DNA from: Atopsyche davidsoni
Taxonomy: Eukaryota > Arthropoda > Insecta > Trichoptera > Hydrobiosidae
NCBI GenBank assembly: GCA_022113835.1
Contig: JAILWY010000027.1
Span: forward strand, 4,280,501 to 4,344,500
Length of the DNA: 64,000 nucleotides
Direction: 5' to 3'
In this document: positions 24,501 through 38,500 of the stretch, in pieces
Numbering within the stretch: position 1 is the stretch's first letter
How the letters are laid out: every line of letters starts with the position of its first letter
Made by a program: the position numbers and the translations under genes
The notes under the pieces: model-generated
What the model saw: only the letters and a program-made list of their open reading frames with translations
Told to the model about the DNA's origin: nothing
Database searches by the model: none

Positions 24501-27500
24501 ATTAATGCTGTATTTAAAACACTGTTAGTCCCGGATCTAAAGATCTAAAAAAATTGTTACAATGCTTGTATTATTGTGACAGTGATATTATATTTATACA
24601 AGCAAAAAAATGTTTTTTTTTATAAACGCTTTCAAAAATATATTTTAGTATGTTTTCTAAATAATAATAAAATTGTTTTATAAATTTTTAATGCAATTTT
24701 TTATTAATATTAAACACTGATTTGCTGCTTTTCTGATAGTACAAATTACATTCTACTGAGCTTATATATTTTTTGTTTGAAAATAACACAAAAAAAAAAC
24801 AATTTTGGATAGTTATTTATATATTTTTTTAATTTTGTAAAAAAATGGTAAATTTTAACATGCATGGAGATAAATATAGAATCCTTGAAAAATCTTGGCA
24901 GTGAAACATTTTCACATTGACATTGTCGTATCACATGTTTGATCTTCAAAAGCTAACATAAACGCCTTTGATTAAGGTTCAAAATTAATCTACCACTAAA
25001 ACTTGTCAAAACTAAAGATCAACTGCATATAAGTTACGGTAATACCTTTCACAGAAGAGCATCACACGAAGCGGTTTCTTCAAAATGACAGATGATTTCT
25101 CGATGCACTCCTAAGCACAAATAAACTTATGCATGGTTTTATTTCTGACTACTCACAACAGCAGATAACCTGCAACTGATGTTCAAAATAAAAATTGGCT
25201 GAGCAAGTCGACAGTTATTAGATATAAAACACACTTATTTATACCAGAGTCGGAGATTTGTATTATTCGGTTAGTAACAGCATTGGTTTTAGTCAACAGT
25301 TAAAAAAACGACTATAAGAAATAAAACAGATTGAATATATATATATATATAACAAAACAGGTGTTCAGTCACAATCACAAATAAAGGAGAAGGGTTTTTT
25401 TTTGTATAAATAAATATGAATCAAACTACTTTTGTTTTAGCAAGAATATATTTCCAAGCAAGAATGACAAAAAGACTAAGAATTGCGTCAAATAGCGAAT
25501 TATTCATAGCAGACTGATTAACCAATGGAAAAGAGTCGCTCTTGGCTTGCAGCCTAAATTTTGACCGCTAATTTTGTGAGTCAAACGCTTTTAGTTAATT
25601 GTGGTATTTAAGTGTTTTTTTTTTTAGAAAGAAGTTCTTTTTCTTGCATTCAATGAAATATATCAGATTGTATTTGTATTTAAAACAAATCTGTAGTAGT
25701 GTTTCATTCATACACACATACACACAAACATATGTGAAATAACTAAAGAATGTGCTCAGATTTTGTGTAGATAGGTCCATGCTTTTTTTTGTACCACAAA
25801 CTATTAAGATTTTAAAGTCCTGTGATTTTTTATTGGGTATAGAAGTTTTCGCAATCTTTTCAACAGGAAAACTCAGTATTGCAGCAAGTGAGCACTTTTC
25901 ATAGTTGTATTAACAAAGACAGCAGGTTGTTTATCCATGATATGTACTCTACATGAAGAAATTGTGTACAATAACATTCCATTTCTTTTTGGCGTAAATT
26001 ATGATGAAAATAGTATAAAGTATTGTTATTTGGATCGGTTGATGAATATTTTAAACTACGACTATTTGATATGTTTCCAGATTGTCATAAAGCTTTGAAA
26101 TGGTGTCTCAACGCGTATTGTTTTTGTACACATATTATGCTTGCTTCATTTAGCATTGTTATATAATGCTACTCAGCAACAAGTATGATTATATTTGTCT
26201 TAAATGGTATATTTTTTGAGGCAAAGACAGGAACACAGTTATTACATTTATTGCTTTAAGAGTGTTGTTATTACGAGCCGCCAGTTCCTTATTGGGTTGC
26301 CTCACAGAATCTGGGTGTTTTTATTAATCTTATAATAATTATCTGCTCGAGATGCAATCCGGCATTTGGCAATGTTAGAGGTTTCGTCATTTAAATACCC
26401 CAATGCAAAAAATACTACCAAGATGTCAAAGAACTCTGATGCTTTTCAGGAGGTCACGACAGGCGTGCATCCTTTTAAGTCTTGATAAATTTAGTAATTT
26501 TAACGGCGTTTAAAAAACACATCTTAATTTAATGTATTATCGATGGAAATGCGTAGAAGCAGAGTTAAGAGATGATAAAAAATATCGGTACTAACAGTAA
26601 GGAGCCGATATTTATTATAGCGATTTAAAAAAAAAAGCTGTTTATTAATCGGTGTTTTTATGAATACTACGCTTTTGTGCGTCGTTTGTGGGATTTGCGT
26701 TTCCTTATCTTGCAAACAAATCTTTAGTAAATAATTGATATAATGACGCTGAATAATTATAATTCTATTTATGTTTATGTGAATATAAAGGAAACTGTTT
26801 ATACTCCAAACGTACAATTTTTTTAATTTTATGAGTATATAAATTATAAATAACGTATCCTGAATTTTTTTTTTAGATCTTTAAGTCGTTTTAAATTTTA
26901 TATAGTCATCGTTTACATTAATTCAGCACTTACAAATAACAGGAAAAGCAGCAATAGTTCAATTAGCTAAAACTCCAATCTGCGATAGGCTCGAAAAACA
27001 ATTCGAGGTTAAATAATTGTTTGATAGTTTAATATAAGATGTATCTTTTTTTATCAAATACTGTTTAAAGCTCACATTTTGCATGATGCACATTTTAAAA
27101 TCCACTTAATAATAATGAACGACTCGATTCGATTAATTTCAGTAAATACAATAATTTATTATTTGCTTGCATTAATAGCTATCGAATGAATCACACATAT
27201 TCATGAAAATATACACGTAGGTGGCCATCTGATAAGTACGTATCCTCTTGTGTTTTTGTACGTGATAAATTGAAGGTGACAAGGTTAATCACAAAAAAAG
27301 CGTTTAATCAGAATTATTTTATAAACAGGCAGCATAAGTATTATAAAGGTAAATTATTGATTTGTCTAGAGAAGAGTAAGAACGCACTTTGGCTAACAAT
27401 AAAGTGAACTTCGAGTACTTTGCTACAGTAATTGATTAAATTATTTTGAAAAACCATATTTATTTACTGTATAATTAAATTTATTTTTTTACGAGCGAGA

Positions 27501-28118
27501 GATTTTTGAGTGTAATGGAAAATAACGACTGTATATAGTTTAGTATCTTCAAAAATATCTCATATAAAAATGAACGAGAATTAATTTTTTTTTAATAAGT
27601 TTTACACAAATAGTATTTTGTGTTATTATGAATCTTAATATATTTTTAGTTCATTCGTAGAAAAAGCATCATTTTAGCTTCAAGTTATTTCTTTCCCATA
27701 GTAGACCTTTCACAGTGGATCTGAATATAATTGTTTTATTATATTTTAGATATATTTAATTAATAATTATTCCTTTCTTCAATTAATTTGGCAGTGTACT
27801 GTAGTTCCTAGGATTTCCCAGCAGTGATGCGTGGTCGACGCACACTATCACACAAATTAATACTTCAGCTAAATTCCAAATAAACTCCAACTTTTTTTTA
27901 CTCATATGACCTCATAAATCAGTGTTATCTTATTTAAAATTTATTTCGTGTATTTTAAACAATTATTTACATTGTATTTAGATACAAAGATTAATAGACC
28001 TGCGATGGTGGCATTTAAAAAAAATATATCATACAAATATTATATTTTAACTCTAGAAATTTCGACGAAACAATTGATGTTGGATTGCTTTTGTTCATTT
28101 TTTTATAAAGGGTGTGTG

Positions 28119-28157
<39 letters not shown>

Positions 28158-30329
28158 ATCAAAATGTCAGAAGCACCTGAACTTAACCTTGTTGATCTAA
28201 GGTATATTATTCTAATATAAAAAAGATACTACCCAAGAGGAATGTAGAAGATAAAAATATAATCTTTTGTAATCTCGTTTTGAACGTTTGAAGTAATGTG
28301 CCGTATATAGGAAATCCTAAACAAGAAAACAACTCCAATGTTTTAAATAATTAACAACCTGCTGATGAAGTAGAAGTCACATAATAATGTTGATTGTTTA
28401 TTTGCACAGGATGTGTTGAAGCACAAATATACGAAGCTCGATGTTTTATACGACTCCACGTGTCGCTAGTTCTAGGCGCCCGGAAGCCGGTGCTGGGATT
28501 GATTTAATGCAAAACTATTTATTCAATCATAAAATAGGTAATAAAAAAATGGTCTGTAATTCAATTAAAACTAAGAATTGTTATTGGCAATTATAAAAAA
28601 AATATATATTCAAAACATCCGAAAAGTTAATGTCTTTGAACCGCGAGAAAAATACCTTGTAAAATATGAAATAATTCATAACAAGATTATTTTCAAAAGT
28701 TTCGTTTTATTTTTTTTTTGTAGTCTTCATAAACGTTAACTACATAACTCTATTTTAGTCATCTTCGTGAATCCGTGCACCCCTGAAGCATAAAAGAAAT
28801 AAACACCATGAGCAGCACAACAAACGAGAAACAGAATCAACTCAAAAATCAAGTTATTGTATAACTTTGAGACAACACTAAACCCTAATTAGTTCTGCTC
28901 GAAGTCTTTTATTTCTACGACTTGCTTATTCATTTGCCAATTTACCACGAAAATAACTCCATAAGCACTGAGTTCGTAATTTATTATGATTGAGATTTCA
29001 ATTCCCTTTAATTTATGCGAAGAGTATCTCGACTGCGTGGCCTCGGCTGGAGGAGTGTCCAACCTTTAACTTACTCAACAGCCATTGAAGAGAACTTAAT
29101 AAATCTACCAAAAACTTGTTTTCTAGGCTACATTTGTATTTATTAAATTCTTAATAATACCTTTAATAGCTTAAAGCTCTAGTGTCGGGGTTTTTCCGGC
29201 GTTTCAATTCTAGTACTTGAGTTTTCATAGGGAAATCTTAAGCAGAGGATAAACACGTTTTTTCATAACATAAAAATTTTTCATTGGTTTTTTCTCATCA
29301 CGTAGTAAGTACGTACTAAAGTTATGATGTTGAGTTAAAAAAAAATCATAATTAATAAGACTGAAATCAGATTTGATTTAATTTTACTACGATAGCAATA
29401 TTTTATTTCGCGTCCCAGATGGCTTGGTTTTTTTCCACGCTGTACTTTTTTTAGCACAGTATAAAAAGTGCTTGCGTCAACTTATAACGAATAGCCTAAG
29501 ATACCCAAAGAGATCGCGAAAACCTTACATACGAGTTGATAAATAAGCTTTCAGTAGCTATTTGTATGTTTTTTTTCTATTGAAGTTTCCATGGCAGAAA
29601 TTTTTAATCTAAGTGTTAATCAGCAGTCATATACTTACAAAAAATTGGATAAAAAATCAAGTTAAATATTTTTGCTAACACCGAAATTATAGTTCTCTAG
29701 ATCAACCCTACATTTGTTTGGTTTGTTGAGTTTATTTAATAATAAATATACAGCAAAAACAGTTTATAAACAGCTTTAAGCATTAATGTTGAATCAGAAA
29801 TCGTGTATACTATTGCACTAAATAAATAAATAATAAATTATTTACAGATAACCGTTTTAAGACTTTAGCTTAGCTAAACTGATTTATAACTAATTAAGGG
29901 TAGTCCCTAATTTATTTATATAAGTTCATTGAAAAATATCCGTTTCTATTAAAGTTTTTGCTCATTTATTTATTGTTTTGCCTTCAATTATAATTTTCGG
30001 AATGTAAAATACTATCGTACTACTTTTCAACGTTTAATTATTTGAAGGACTTTTCTAGCCTACAGCCTCGTTTATTGTCATAAATCTTTTTATGTAAAAT
30101 TTAACATTATTTTAATAACTATGCAGGGAAATCATGTATCGTTTGAGATTTTAATCGTTTGATCATTTAAATTGTGCTTTACGTGATGTTTTAAAGACAG
30201 CAAATATGATTTAGGAAAATTAAGATCATTTTTTTAGATGTTTGAGCTCATTTTCATTTAAAATAAGTTGAATTATGTCTGTAGCGCACGTTTTTGAAAG
30301 CAATACAGCCATTAATATACTTTTTTTCT
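21529..30329. other. AT-rich gene-free stretch with small islands
   Basis: No gene recognised. Slightly higher-complexity islands occur near 21890-21960, 22440-22620 and 28420-28510; these are candidates for conserved non-coding elements only. Short (AT)n tracts at about 25335-25351 and 28121-28156. Confidence 0.45.
28121..28156. repeat. (AT)n microsatellite
   Basis: Alternating TA, about 36 bases. Confidence 0.9.
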
Positions 30330-30445
30330 TCTTCGGTGCCTCTCCTCGGAGGAGGTTGGCGACCATCTCACTTGGCCTATAATTATGCTGAGCCAGTGCT
30401 CATGGTTTTCATAGAAAAAATAGTGTTGTGGTTTCCCGGGTCAAC
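30330..30445 (-). repeat. SINE-like repeat, family A
   Basis: Plus-strand reading GGTGCCTCTCCTCGGAGGAG, then GTTGGCGACCATCTCACTTG and ATGCTGAGCCAGTGCTCATG. It sits about 80 bp left of the tandem LINE-tail array, in opposite orientation. Confidence 0.8.
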
Positions 30446-30524
30446 TAATAAAAATATATGGCCAAGGGTCATATAATCTATTGCAGCTGATTATTCAAGG
30501 AAAAAGGCATTAGAAGAAAAAAAC

Positions 30525-31160
30525 TAACGTAGATGAGTAATTTATGCCAGGAGTTGAAAGTCGGGAGTACAGTAAAAATTAGTAAACCTAGTATATCCTG
30601 CAAAAGCCTTTGAGGAGAGGCATAACAAATCAAAACAGCCTAAATATGGATAAGTCATTTACGCCAGCGGCTGAAAGTTGAGAGTACAGTAAAATTAGTA
30701 TAATAGTATAATTAGAGGAGAGTCGGGAGTACAGCAAAATTAGTAAGTCTGGTATTTCTAGAAAAATCCTCTGATGAGAAGCACATGGAGAAGAAAAAAT
30801 AACAAATCGGGAGTACAATAAAATTAGTATAATAGTAAAATTAGAGGAGAGGCACTTGAAGAAAAAATAACTTATCAAAATAGCCTACACATGGATTAGT
30901 AATTTACGCCAGCGGCTGAAAGTCGAGAGTACAGTTAAATTTATGTAATAGTAAAAGCAGAGAAGAGTCGAGAGTATAGCAAAATTAGTAAGTCTGGTAT
31001 TTCTAGAAAAATCCTCTGATGAGAAGCACATGGAGAAGAAAAAATAACAAATCGGGCTAAAAGTCGGGAGTACCATAAAATTAGTAAAATAGTAAAAGAA
31101 GAGGAGAGGCACTTGAAGAAAAAATAACATATCAAAACAGCCCACACATGGCCGCAAAAA
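30525..31160 (+). repeat. Tandem array of LINE (family B) 3' tails, unit about 245-257 bp
   Basis: The block ATTTACGCCAGCGGCTGAAAG recurs downstream of ATGGAT at about 30646 and 30891 (245 bp apart), and the next ATGG is at 31148 (257 bp on). AGTAAGTCTGGTATTTCTAG is found at about 30744 and 30989. Each unit carries the LINE tail order (AAAGTCGGGAGTACAG, AAATTAGT, AGAGGAGAGGCACTTGAAGA). About two and a half copies, with internal duplications of the GTCGGGAGTAC segment. Confidence 0.8.
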
Positions 31161-32382
31161 CTTTCGCAATAATCAAAACGGTTCACATCTCAAAAGCGAA
31201 ATATTTATTAAGGCTGTGTGCCTTGCTCGTAGATCAAATTTAAAAAAAATGTGTCCGCCTTGACACTGTGCGATTTCGCCGTTCAGGGTTTGTTCGCGAG
31301 AGGTTGACGATCCTCCGAGATTCGTTCAGTGAATTTCTGAGACGCCCTTGTAATGCGTTGCGGATATGCGCGGTCACATCGTAAAGCCACTCGAGCGAAA
31401 ACTTATCATATTAATTCATTAATTAACGAATTATCAAGCTCATGTTATTGGCTAGTTATTTTTTTTTTCTTAAAATGTAAATAGAGGCGTAAATTTGCCC
31501 ACGACGTTGGAACGGATAATGTTTGTAAATAATTATATTTTATTTATAGCAATTGAGAGCAGAGACAGCACGCCGAGGTTAATTAATTTTTAGTTTAACG
31601 CGGATTGTTATTTTACTTACAAAAAGTAACCATGCTTGGAATATTTATACACTGAGTGGATTTTATGTTTTAGAACAAAAAAATTGATATTTTTTAAATT
31701 TAATATGATAATTTTTCATTCTTAATTTTATTTGTGCAAACCTTGTCTATCACGCTTTTTTCGTGATAAAATCTTCAATTTCAAGTATAATAGAAAATCA
31801 TAAATTAAAAAAATACTATCATACGCAAACTCTCATATATCTAAGAAACAAAATGTTGATTTTAAATAAATATATATATTTATATATTTTGTAGTACCAT
31901 TTTATCATATTGTTGTTATCGTGTTTACAAGCCCGTAGCAGCTTAAAAAATTAACACCTGTAGATGTTTTTTTAATTTTTTTTAATGATTTGTCTTTAAA
32001 CATGCAATGCACCAGATACGTATCGACATCGTGTTATTAATTGCTAAATTCGACAGGAATAAATTGAAGCAACTGAGGACTCCGCCTCGTCGTTTAAACC
32101 ATCGTCCATTTAAAACATATTATTGTAGTGTATATTTTAAAAAGTGTAATTTGCGCCGGACTCGTGTTTTTTTTATGCTTTGAACTTGAGGTAAAGTCAC
32201 AGCAGATAAACGCAAAAAACACAATCGTTTATCTCGCGCGATCCCTTCGTGTTTTTGAAATAACCACAATTAGCATAAAAAGTTAATTTCTGATATTTTG
32301 AAACCATCATCGAGTTCACGCTGCGTTAAAAAAGCAGCGAATCGCATATCATGATTACAAAAATAATGCTTAAAGTATTGTG

Positions 32383-32489
32383 ATATTTTTGAATAAAATA
32401 CTTGAGTTATTTTCCACATTTTGTTCACCTCTTTGTTCCGCTCTTCCACAAAATGTGGAAAATCACTCAAGTATTTTATTCAAAAATAT
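32383..32489. repeat. Long hairpin: 42-bp inverted repeat, one mismatch
   Basis: Left arm 32383-32424 and right arm 32448-32489 are inverse over 42 bp with one mismatch; the loop is 23 bases. The arm contains GAATAAAATACTTGAGT and TTTTCCACATTTTGT. Part of the arm (GGAAAA(A)TCACTCAAGTATTT) recurs at about 50948. Confidence 0.9.
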
Positions 32490-32520
32490 TAAAATGGATT
32501 TCCACCAAGTACTCTCTGTC
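32490..32520 (-). repeat. Dispersed repeat (family C) end
   Basis: Minus-strand reading GACAGAGAGTACTTGGTGGA then AATCC, shared with the blocks at 50834-50857 and 56309-56329. It abuts the 42-bp hairpin. Confidence 0.6.
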
Positions 32521-32654
32521 AAAAATATTGAATTTCTTAAAGTATTGTGAATAAAAAAAATTAACGTCTTATTTTAAAGATAATCAAATTTAGGGAATTT
32601 GATTTTAAACTAATATTTGACAATTTTAAATATGTTTTTAAATAAATATTAAAG

Positions 32655-32810
32655 AATAGGAACATTGGTGACTATTTCACTGAATATACATTAATTTTAG
32701 ACCTGTCTTACTTATTTGGCTGTACTCCCAACTTTCAGCCACTGGCAAAAATTCCACATCCACACTAGCTTTGTCCTTCCAATGTCTCTTTTTCCTAGAC
32801 AATCATTAAT
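32655..32810 (-). repeat. LINE (family B) 3' tail fragment
   Basis: Plus-strand order: CATTGGTGACTATTTCACTG, GGCTGTACTCCCAACTTTCA, CACATCCACACTAGCTTTG, TCCTTCCAATG. Same order as the 55.7-kb copy. Confidence 0.75.
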
Positions 32811-33413
32811 TGTTATGACTTTTTTATATGAATAAGTATTTTTATTAAAATTCAAGGATAAGGCGCATCAAAGTCTTTGAGGAATTGAGATAGGGTACGA
32901 TTCTAAAATGTTCAATAAACACTGCTTGTATCCGTTTCAAGCAGTAGTATTCAGACTCAATTAATAAAATATATAAGAAACTCTTTGATTAATTGATTGA
33001 GTCGTGGTTTTATTCTATTACAGATCGCTAAAGTAGCATTCTTAAATTTATCTCCATCCCTTTCATATTAAAGCGCACCGCGAACTGAAAAACCTGAAAT
33101 TTGTTATCCCCTATAAAAATCAAACTTTTTTATTTCACACACATTTTTTTCAAGCATTTAACATTCTTGTCATATAAATCAAACTTCTTTTTTTGCAGTT
33201 TTTTTTGTATCAATATATATTTTTAAAACAGTAAATTAATTTTTATGTGCCATCTCATGCATATGTATTTATTTTATAAGTTTATTACTGAAATGACTTA
33301 GTTCGTGTTGACATATGATTTGATATACTGTACACTGATTCAATAGCGGTTGTGTTCTGATTTGTCACGTGCATGCAAGAAATCATACAAAACCTGTATG
33401 TAGATGATTTTTT

Positions 33414-33480
33414 TTCAAACCCGGGATCTCATCATCATCAGCAAACAAGCATGCCAGCCTCAGAACCACGGGGCGGTTTT
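33414..33480 (-). pseudogene. tRNA-like sequence (degenerate tRNA or tRNA-derived SINE head)
   Basis: On the minus strand GCCCCGTGGTTCTGAGGCTGG then CATGCTTGTTTGCTGA and GATCCCGGGTTTGAA resemble an A box and a B box at about tRNA spacing. The T stem does not pair properly and the 3' side runs into A's, so it is not a functional tRNA. Confidence 0.35.
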
Positions 33481-35550
33481 TATCAACTGACGTCATCCTC
33501 TTATCATAAAAACTTAAGCTTAAAATGTTCATCAAAGTGTAATAAATAATTTGAATTAATTTAAGCAGGTTGTGTTGCTACGCCAGACGAGAGCATTAAA
33601 AATATCATCGATAAATATTTATTTGCTTTAACACGGTTCACATACAATTTTTTTCCTCTTAGAAATTATAGTCTTTAAAACCTTCACTTGAGTGCAAAAT
33701 ACTTTTTTAGTTAATTCATGATATATTTATGATCTTCTAGAGTAGTTAATTAAATATTTTTTTCATTACGCAGCTTAGTTTCAGTGGCAAGGCCTATAAT
33801 AAATTCACAACTGATAGTAAATTTTGTGTGTATTATTTTTGTTCTATATAATATATAAAAAATATCCCTGAACATCAATTAATCGTTCTAGATCAAGTGC
33901 AAGTAGATGAAGGCCTTTCTTAAATTTATTATTTTTAGCACACGCCTGCAAACAAGTATAAAACATTTAAATATCGCCTGATAAGAATTCATAAAAAACA
34001 TTATTTTCCACATTTCTGGGACTTTATAAGACTAAAGATACTAATTAAAAATAAATAATTTTAGTAATTTTCCGGGAAATTGATTTGAGGTAATATTGTT
34101 GAGGTAAATAAAAAAGGCAATGATAAATGCTTATGAATGCCTGGACTATCAATACATTATAGCTACATATTTTCAGTATATTATTTTATCTTTTTTCTAA
34201 TTAAAATCTTGATTTACCGGATATGCTAAGCAGTGTGCAATAATATGAAGACAAGACGTTTTATCTTGAATTGTAGGTCAGATTAGGTCAAAGAAGGGAC
34301 AAGTGCAGTAAACCCAGCAGCTATTTATAATCATATAAATTGCAATATTAACAGCTATCGTGATAGTTTATAAGGTCACATTTGACATTATAAGTTAAGA
34401 ATAAAAATAAATAATATGATTGCATCGTGACTGTATAACTGAGAAAATTATAATATTAATAATAATTGTAACTTTTTTTCTGTAACTATCTAATGCTTTA
34501 TTTATATATTTTTTTCTTGCGAGGTAATAAAGCAAGTATAAAATATTAAACTGAAATATATTTAAATTAGAAATAATATTTTTTGCCAATTACAAAAAAT
34601 GCGTGAAATCTACCTGGCGAGAAATCAGTGTATTTGGTTTTTTATCACGAGCCTACGATTAATTCAAATTGGTATTTAAGAATAAGAAAGTAGTATTTTT
34701 TTTTTAAATTAATGGTTTAAAAAAAAATGTTTTTCATTTCATAAACTGTATTAATATTATAACATATTTATTTAAATATCTTTGATTGAAGGTTGATGAG
34801 CCTACGCCGGCGTAGGCGACACGTGTAGAGATAAAAAAAATGGAACGGTCGAAGCTACAAAGACCTAATAATATATGCAAATATTTTTAGACATTAATCT
34901 CACAACCAGACACAGTCTTATTGAAATATGTACAACTACACCAATATTATAAACATCTTTTTTTAAATAATTATTTTATGAATATTCATTATAATATTAG
35001 CAGTCAATTACATGTCTTGAACATGAAGTATTTGTATGCATACTCGCCTAACTTCCGTTTGGGGCAGAAATCAGCAAACTTTTATGCGCAAGTACATATA
35101 CAATAAATTTATTTACATTTTCATGTGCTACGTACAAGCATAGTCTCTGGTATATAAAGATATCTATATAAATAGAGCGCATTGAGGACTTTCATGCGAT
35201 TTTTTTTTAATAGAAATATAGCTGTAAACTATGCCACGAGTTTGGGTGAATTTCAATAGAATAAGCTGCATATAAAATGAAGCATTGATTGGCATGGTTA
35301 CCAATGGTGATGTCTAAGGTTTTAATCCAGGGTGAAGTAATTAAATAAAAAAAACTGTTTCTTTTAAATACATTACGTTGTATAGAATTCAAAGTTTTGT
35401 CCTTAAATGTTTCTTTTTTTTATATAAGAAATACACTATAGATCCTTTAAAAGTTGAGGGACAAGGCATTTGATTGGTGAAGATTCATTATTATAATGAT
35501 AAAAGTAACTTTGTATTCTGTCTTCACTTTGAGTTTATTATATTTTTTGC

Positions 35551-35595
35551 ATGACTAGTTTCGACCTAAAAGACTAAGTCATCATCAGATGCATA
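35551..35595 (-). repeat. Penelope-like terminal motif, hammerhead-like
   Basis: Minus strand: CTGATGATGACTTA, six loop bases, TAGGTCGAAACTAGTCAT. GACTTA can pair with TAGGTC (one G-U), placing CTGATGA and GAAA on either side as in a hammerhead core. The TGACTAGTTTCG signature is common at Penelope-like ends. There is one extra base between the core and the stem, and no cleavage strand was found. Confidence 0.4.
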
Positions 35596-38500
35596 ACTAA
35601 ACTGATTATTTATCCTACGTTTCAGCATGTTAAATAAGTAGTGTTTCATGAAATGATTATTTATGATGTATCAAAGCTGAAACGTCGAATATAAATTATT
35701 AGATTACGCAGCTTGGCGAATCCTTTAATAAAGGATTTCAGTTTTACTGTTACATTTAATGTAATTTGCATGCATATGATATTGCAACCTCCTTGTGTGC
35801 ACAAGCCTATAGGCTTTATAGAGACAGGTTGTCGCACCTGACACAGTAACACTGCTCAAAGAGTTCACGGCCGATAAAAGAAATCACACATTCATGTCGT
35901 GCGTCGGCTCTTTTGTACTGCCAATAATTTAAATAAATTAAATCACTTCTCTTGCTAATATTGCGTCACAAATCTCAATTAAAAAATATAAGTAAACATA
36001 CAACTTATTTACCTCGTAAGACAGTCTTAAAACCATTTTACGACTCAGTGGCTAAATTTGAGTCCGGGTAGAGTAGTAAGTATATTCGACATAAAACGTC
36101 CCCAGATTCAAATGAAAATATTTTTTTTTGTATACAACAAATAAACAAATGCTGGAGACGTCACAAGCGTAATAATTACTGAACAAGCCGAATATTTTCA
36201 CCTTGTTTTGTATATATATATGTGATGAATATTCAAATATGCTTGCTGATTTACCTCATGCTATAAGTATTCGCACATGAACCCTCGCACCTATGTCAAT
36301 TAAAATATTATATGATTCATTTAAATTTATAGCAAAATAAAAACGCACCATTTTTTGCTTCAAACATAACTATATATGAAAAAAATATATATTACATGTA
36401 TAAGAAAATTCATAATAAAAAGTCATCATAAAAATAAATCGAATAGTATAGAAGCGATTTGCCAAAAGAAAAATAAATCGCAACTAAACAAATAATCTAA
36501 ATGATTTAGAGATTATCATAATTTTTATATGTGAGAGCTTTCGGCTTTTGAAAGGCAAAAGCACTTAAAAATATTTGTTATTTTCTAGCCATTTTTCTGG
36601 ACAGTTGATTAAATCCTATTTAGAGTGGCGAGTCGTGTTTTCTGTGGTAGGGCAAGCCCATTTGAGTTTCGACAAATGCATGAAAATACTGCAAGAATAC
36701 GTATACACTAAGCAATTAAATAAGGTTCGGTTTTATTTTAACGATATTCAATTCACGTTGTTTTGTATTTCCCATAAAAATAAATTCTCTTAGAGAACGT
36801 CCGACCTTTGGGAATGTGTTGTATTACCATTCTGACTTTGAGGTGTTCCAAGTTACCACTTTAACTATAATTTACATGACGCCATGCATTAACGGTGTAT
36901 GTTTGTAAATTTTATGTAAATTTTATGCACTTACTTTAAAAAATCAGCTTTGCGAGTGTATTGCAATTTTATACTTATCTAAAATATTATTTTAATTGTA
37001 GTTCACGTAACAGCTAAGTCGAATACGAACTTTATTAAATTAAAGCATTTAAGCTATGACGAAGAAAATCTGATTTTCTGTAGTGAGTATTATTATACAA
37101 ATATTTATGGTGTGCCAGTCAGCAACAAAAAGGTTTGCAAAGAACACGTGTTTTGAGTCATTTTCCCGAGCCTTCAATCCTGAAAGCTACGAACAAGGCA
37201 ACCCGTGAAATATTTTTTTAATACAATTATTAATATATCTAATGCATGTGTGTAAAAAATATAAGTTTTTAGTGTTCATTGTTTATAAATATAAAGGTCC
37301 GTCACCTCTTACCTCGCATTTTCCCAGAACAGCCAATAACACCAAACAAAAAGTAGCCTCACCTCTCGGTTATTCTCAATGAAAACTTTTAGCATGCAAT
37401 TTTTTTACCGTGGGCTCTCACTTTGGCATCGAAACACCCTTGAACCCACCTCCTGGAATAATCAGAAGTGTGTGTGTGGATTGTTTAGTAATCATGGGTT
37501 TGATGAAATGTAGGATTGCCGAGTCGCGGGCGAGGTGGATTTTTTCTCAATGGCAAGGTTGCAATCAAATTGATCGGAGGTCCGCGAATATCAATGTCAA
37601 CTCGATACCTGTCTAAGCTCGGTACATTTTAATTGCTGCTAAAAGTATTCCGGCTTCAGGTTTTATTACCAGAAGGATAATGCGTAGCGAAACTTTAAAA
37701 TAAATCAGCGCTACAGTAAAATATTGATATTTTAATAATTATTTCCTTGAATATTAAAATATCGGCTACGAGGAAAATTTAATGATAAATACGAGTTTCG
37801 CTTTTTAAGGGCCTCTGTTTGTTTTTAAAATTTGTATTGAATCGTGCATAAAATTATGTGATGTTGATTAAATTCATTATTATCATATAGAAATTACCTA
37901 GATACTCCCAAATCATACAATAATACTTAAAAGCAGTTTTTTAAAGCTGATTGGAATGGGATAGGTTGTTTTCTATCCACTGTTGGATGTCGACAATAAC
38001 TTGCCATATTCAGGAGGCTGGTTGGCAAACAGGTGATTTAAAAAAGTTTTTATTTTTTTGTCGCTATTTCGAATGAAAAATATGCCAAGAATATAATTAT
38101 CATACTAATTATTTTGAACATTCTCCTGTTAGTTACAAGTTAAAAATAACACTGTTATATTGTGAATGAATTTATTCTCTATAATTTACATACACCAATG
38201 GCGTAGTTTATTTCACTCTGCAAAATACATTCTTTAAAATATTATATAATGATTCCATGAAAAAACAAGGCTTTTGATTGAATCCTTTAAACCAAAAAAA
38301 TGTGTCATTGTATAAAAAAAAGCTAACGGTAAATCGCAAGGTTAAGATAAGCAAATGGATTGGACCACCAGGATGTGACATACGTGACGTGTACGTTTAA
38401 ACTTATCAGTATTTTTTTAAGCTTATTTATGTAATATATAAATCACGTACTTAAATATAATGTATCATTGCAGCCTCGATAATTAATTTTATTTTAAAAT

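Noticed and set aside
36045..36115. Possible tRNA-derived block (CAGTGGCTAAATTTGAGTCC ... CCAGATTCAAATG)
   Set aside because: Boxes are weak, spacing is poor and there is no second copy in the window.
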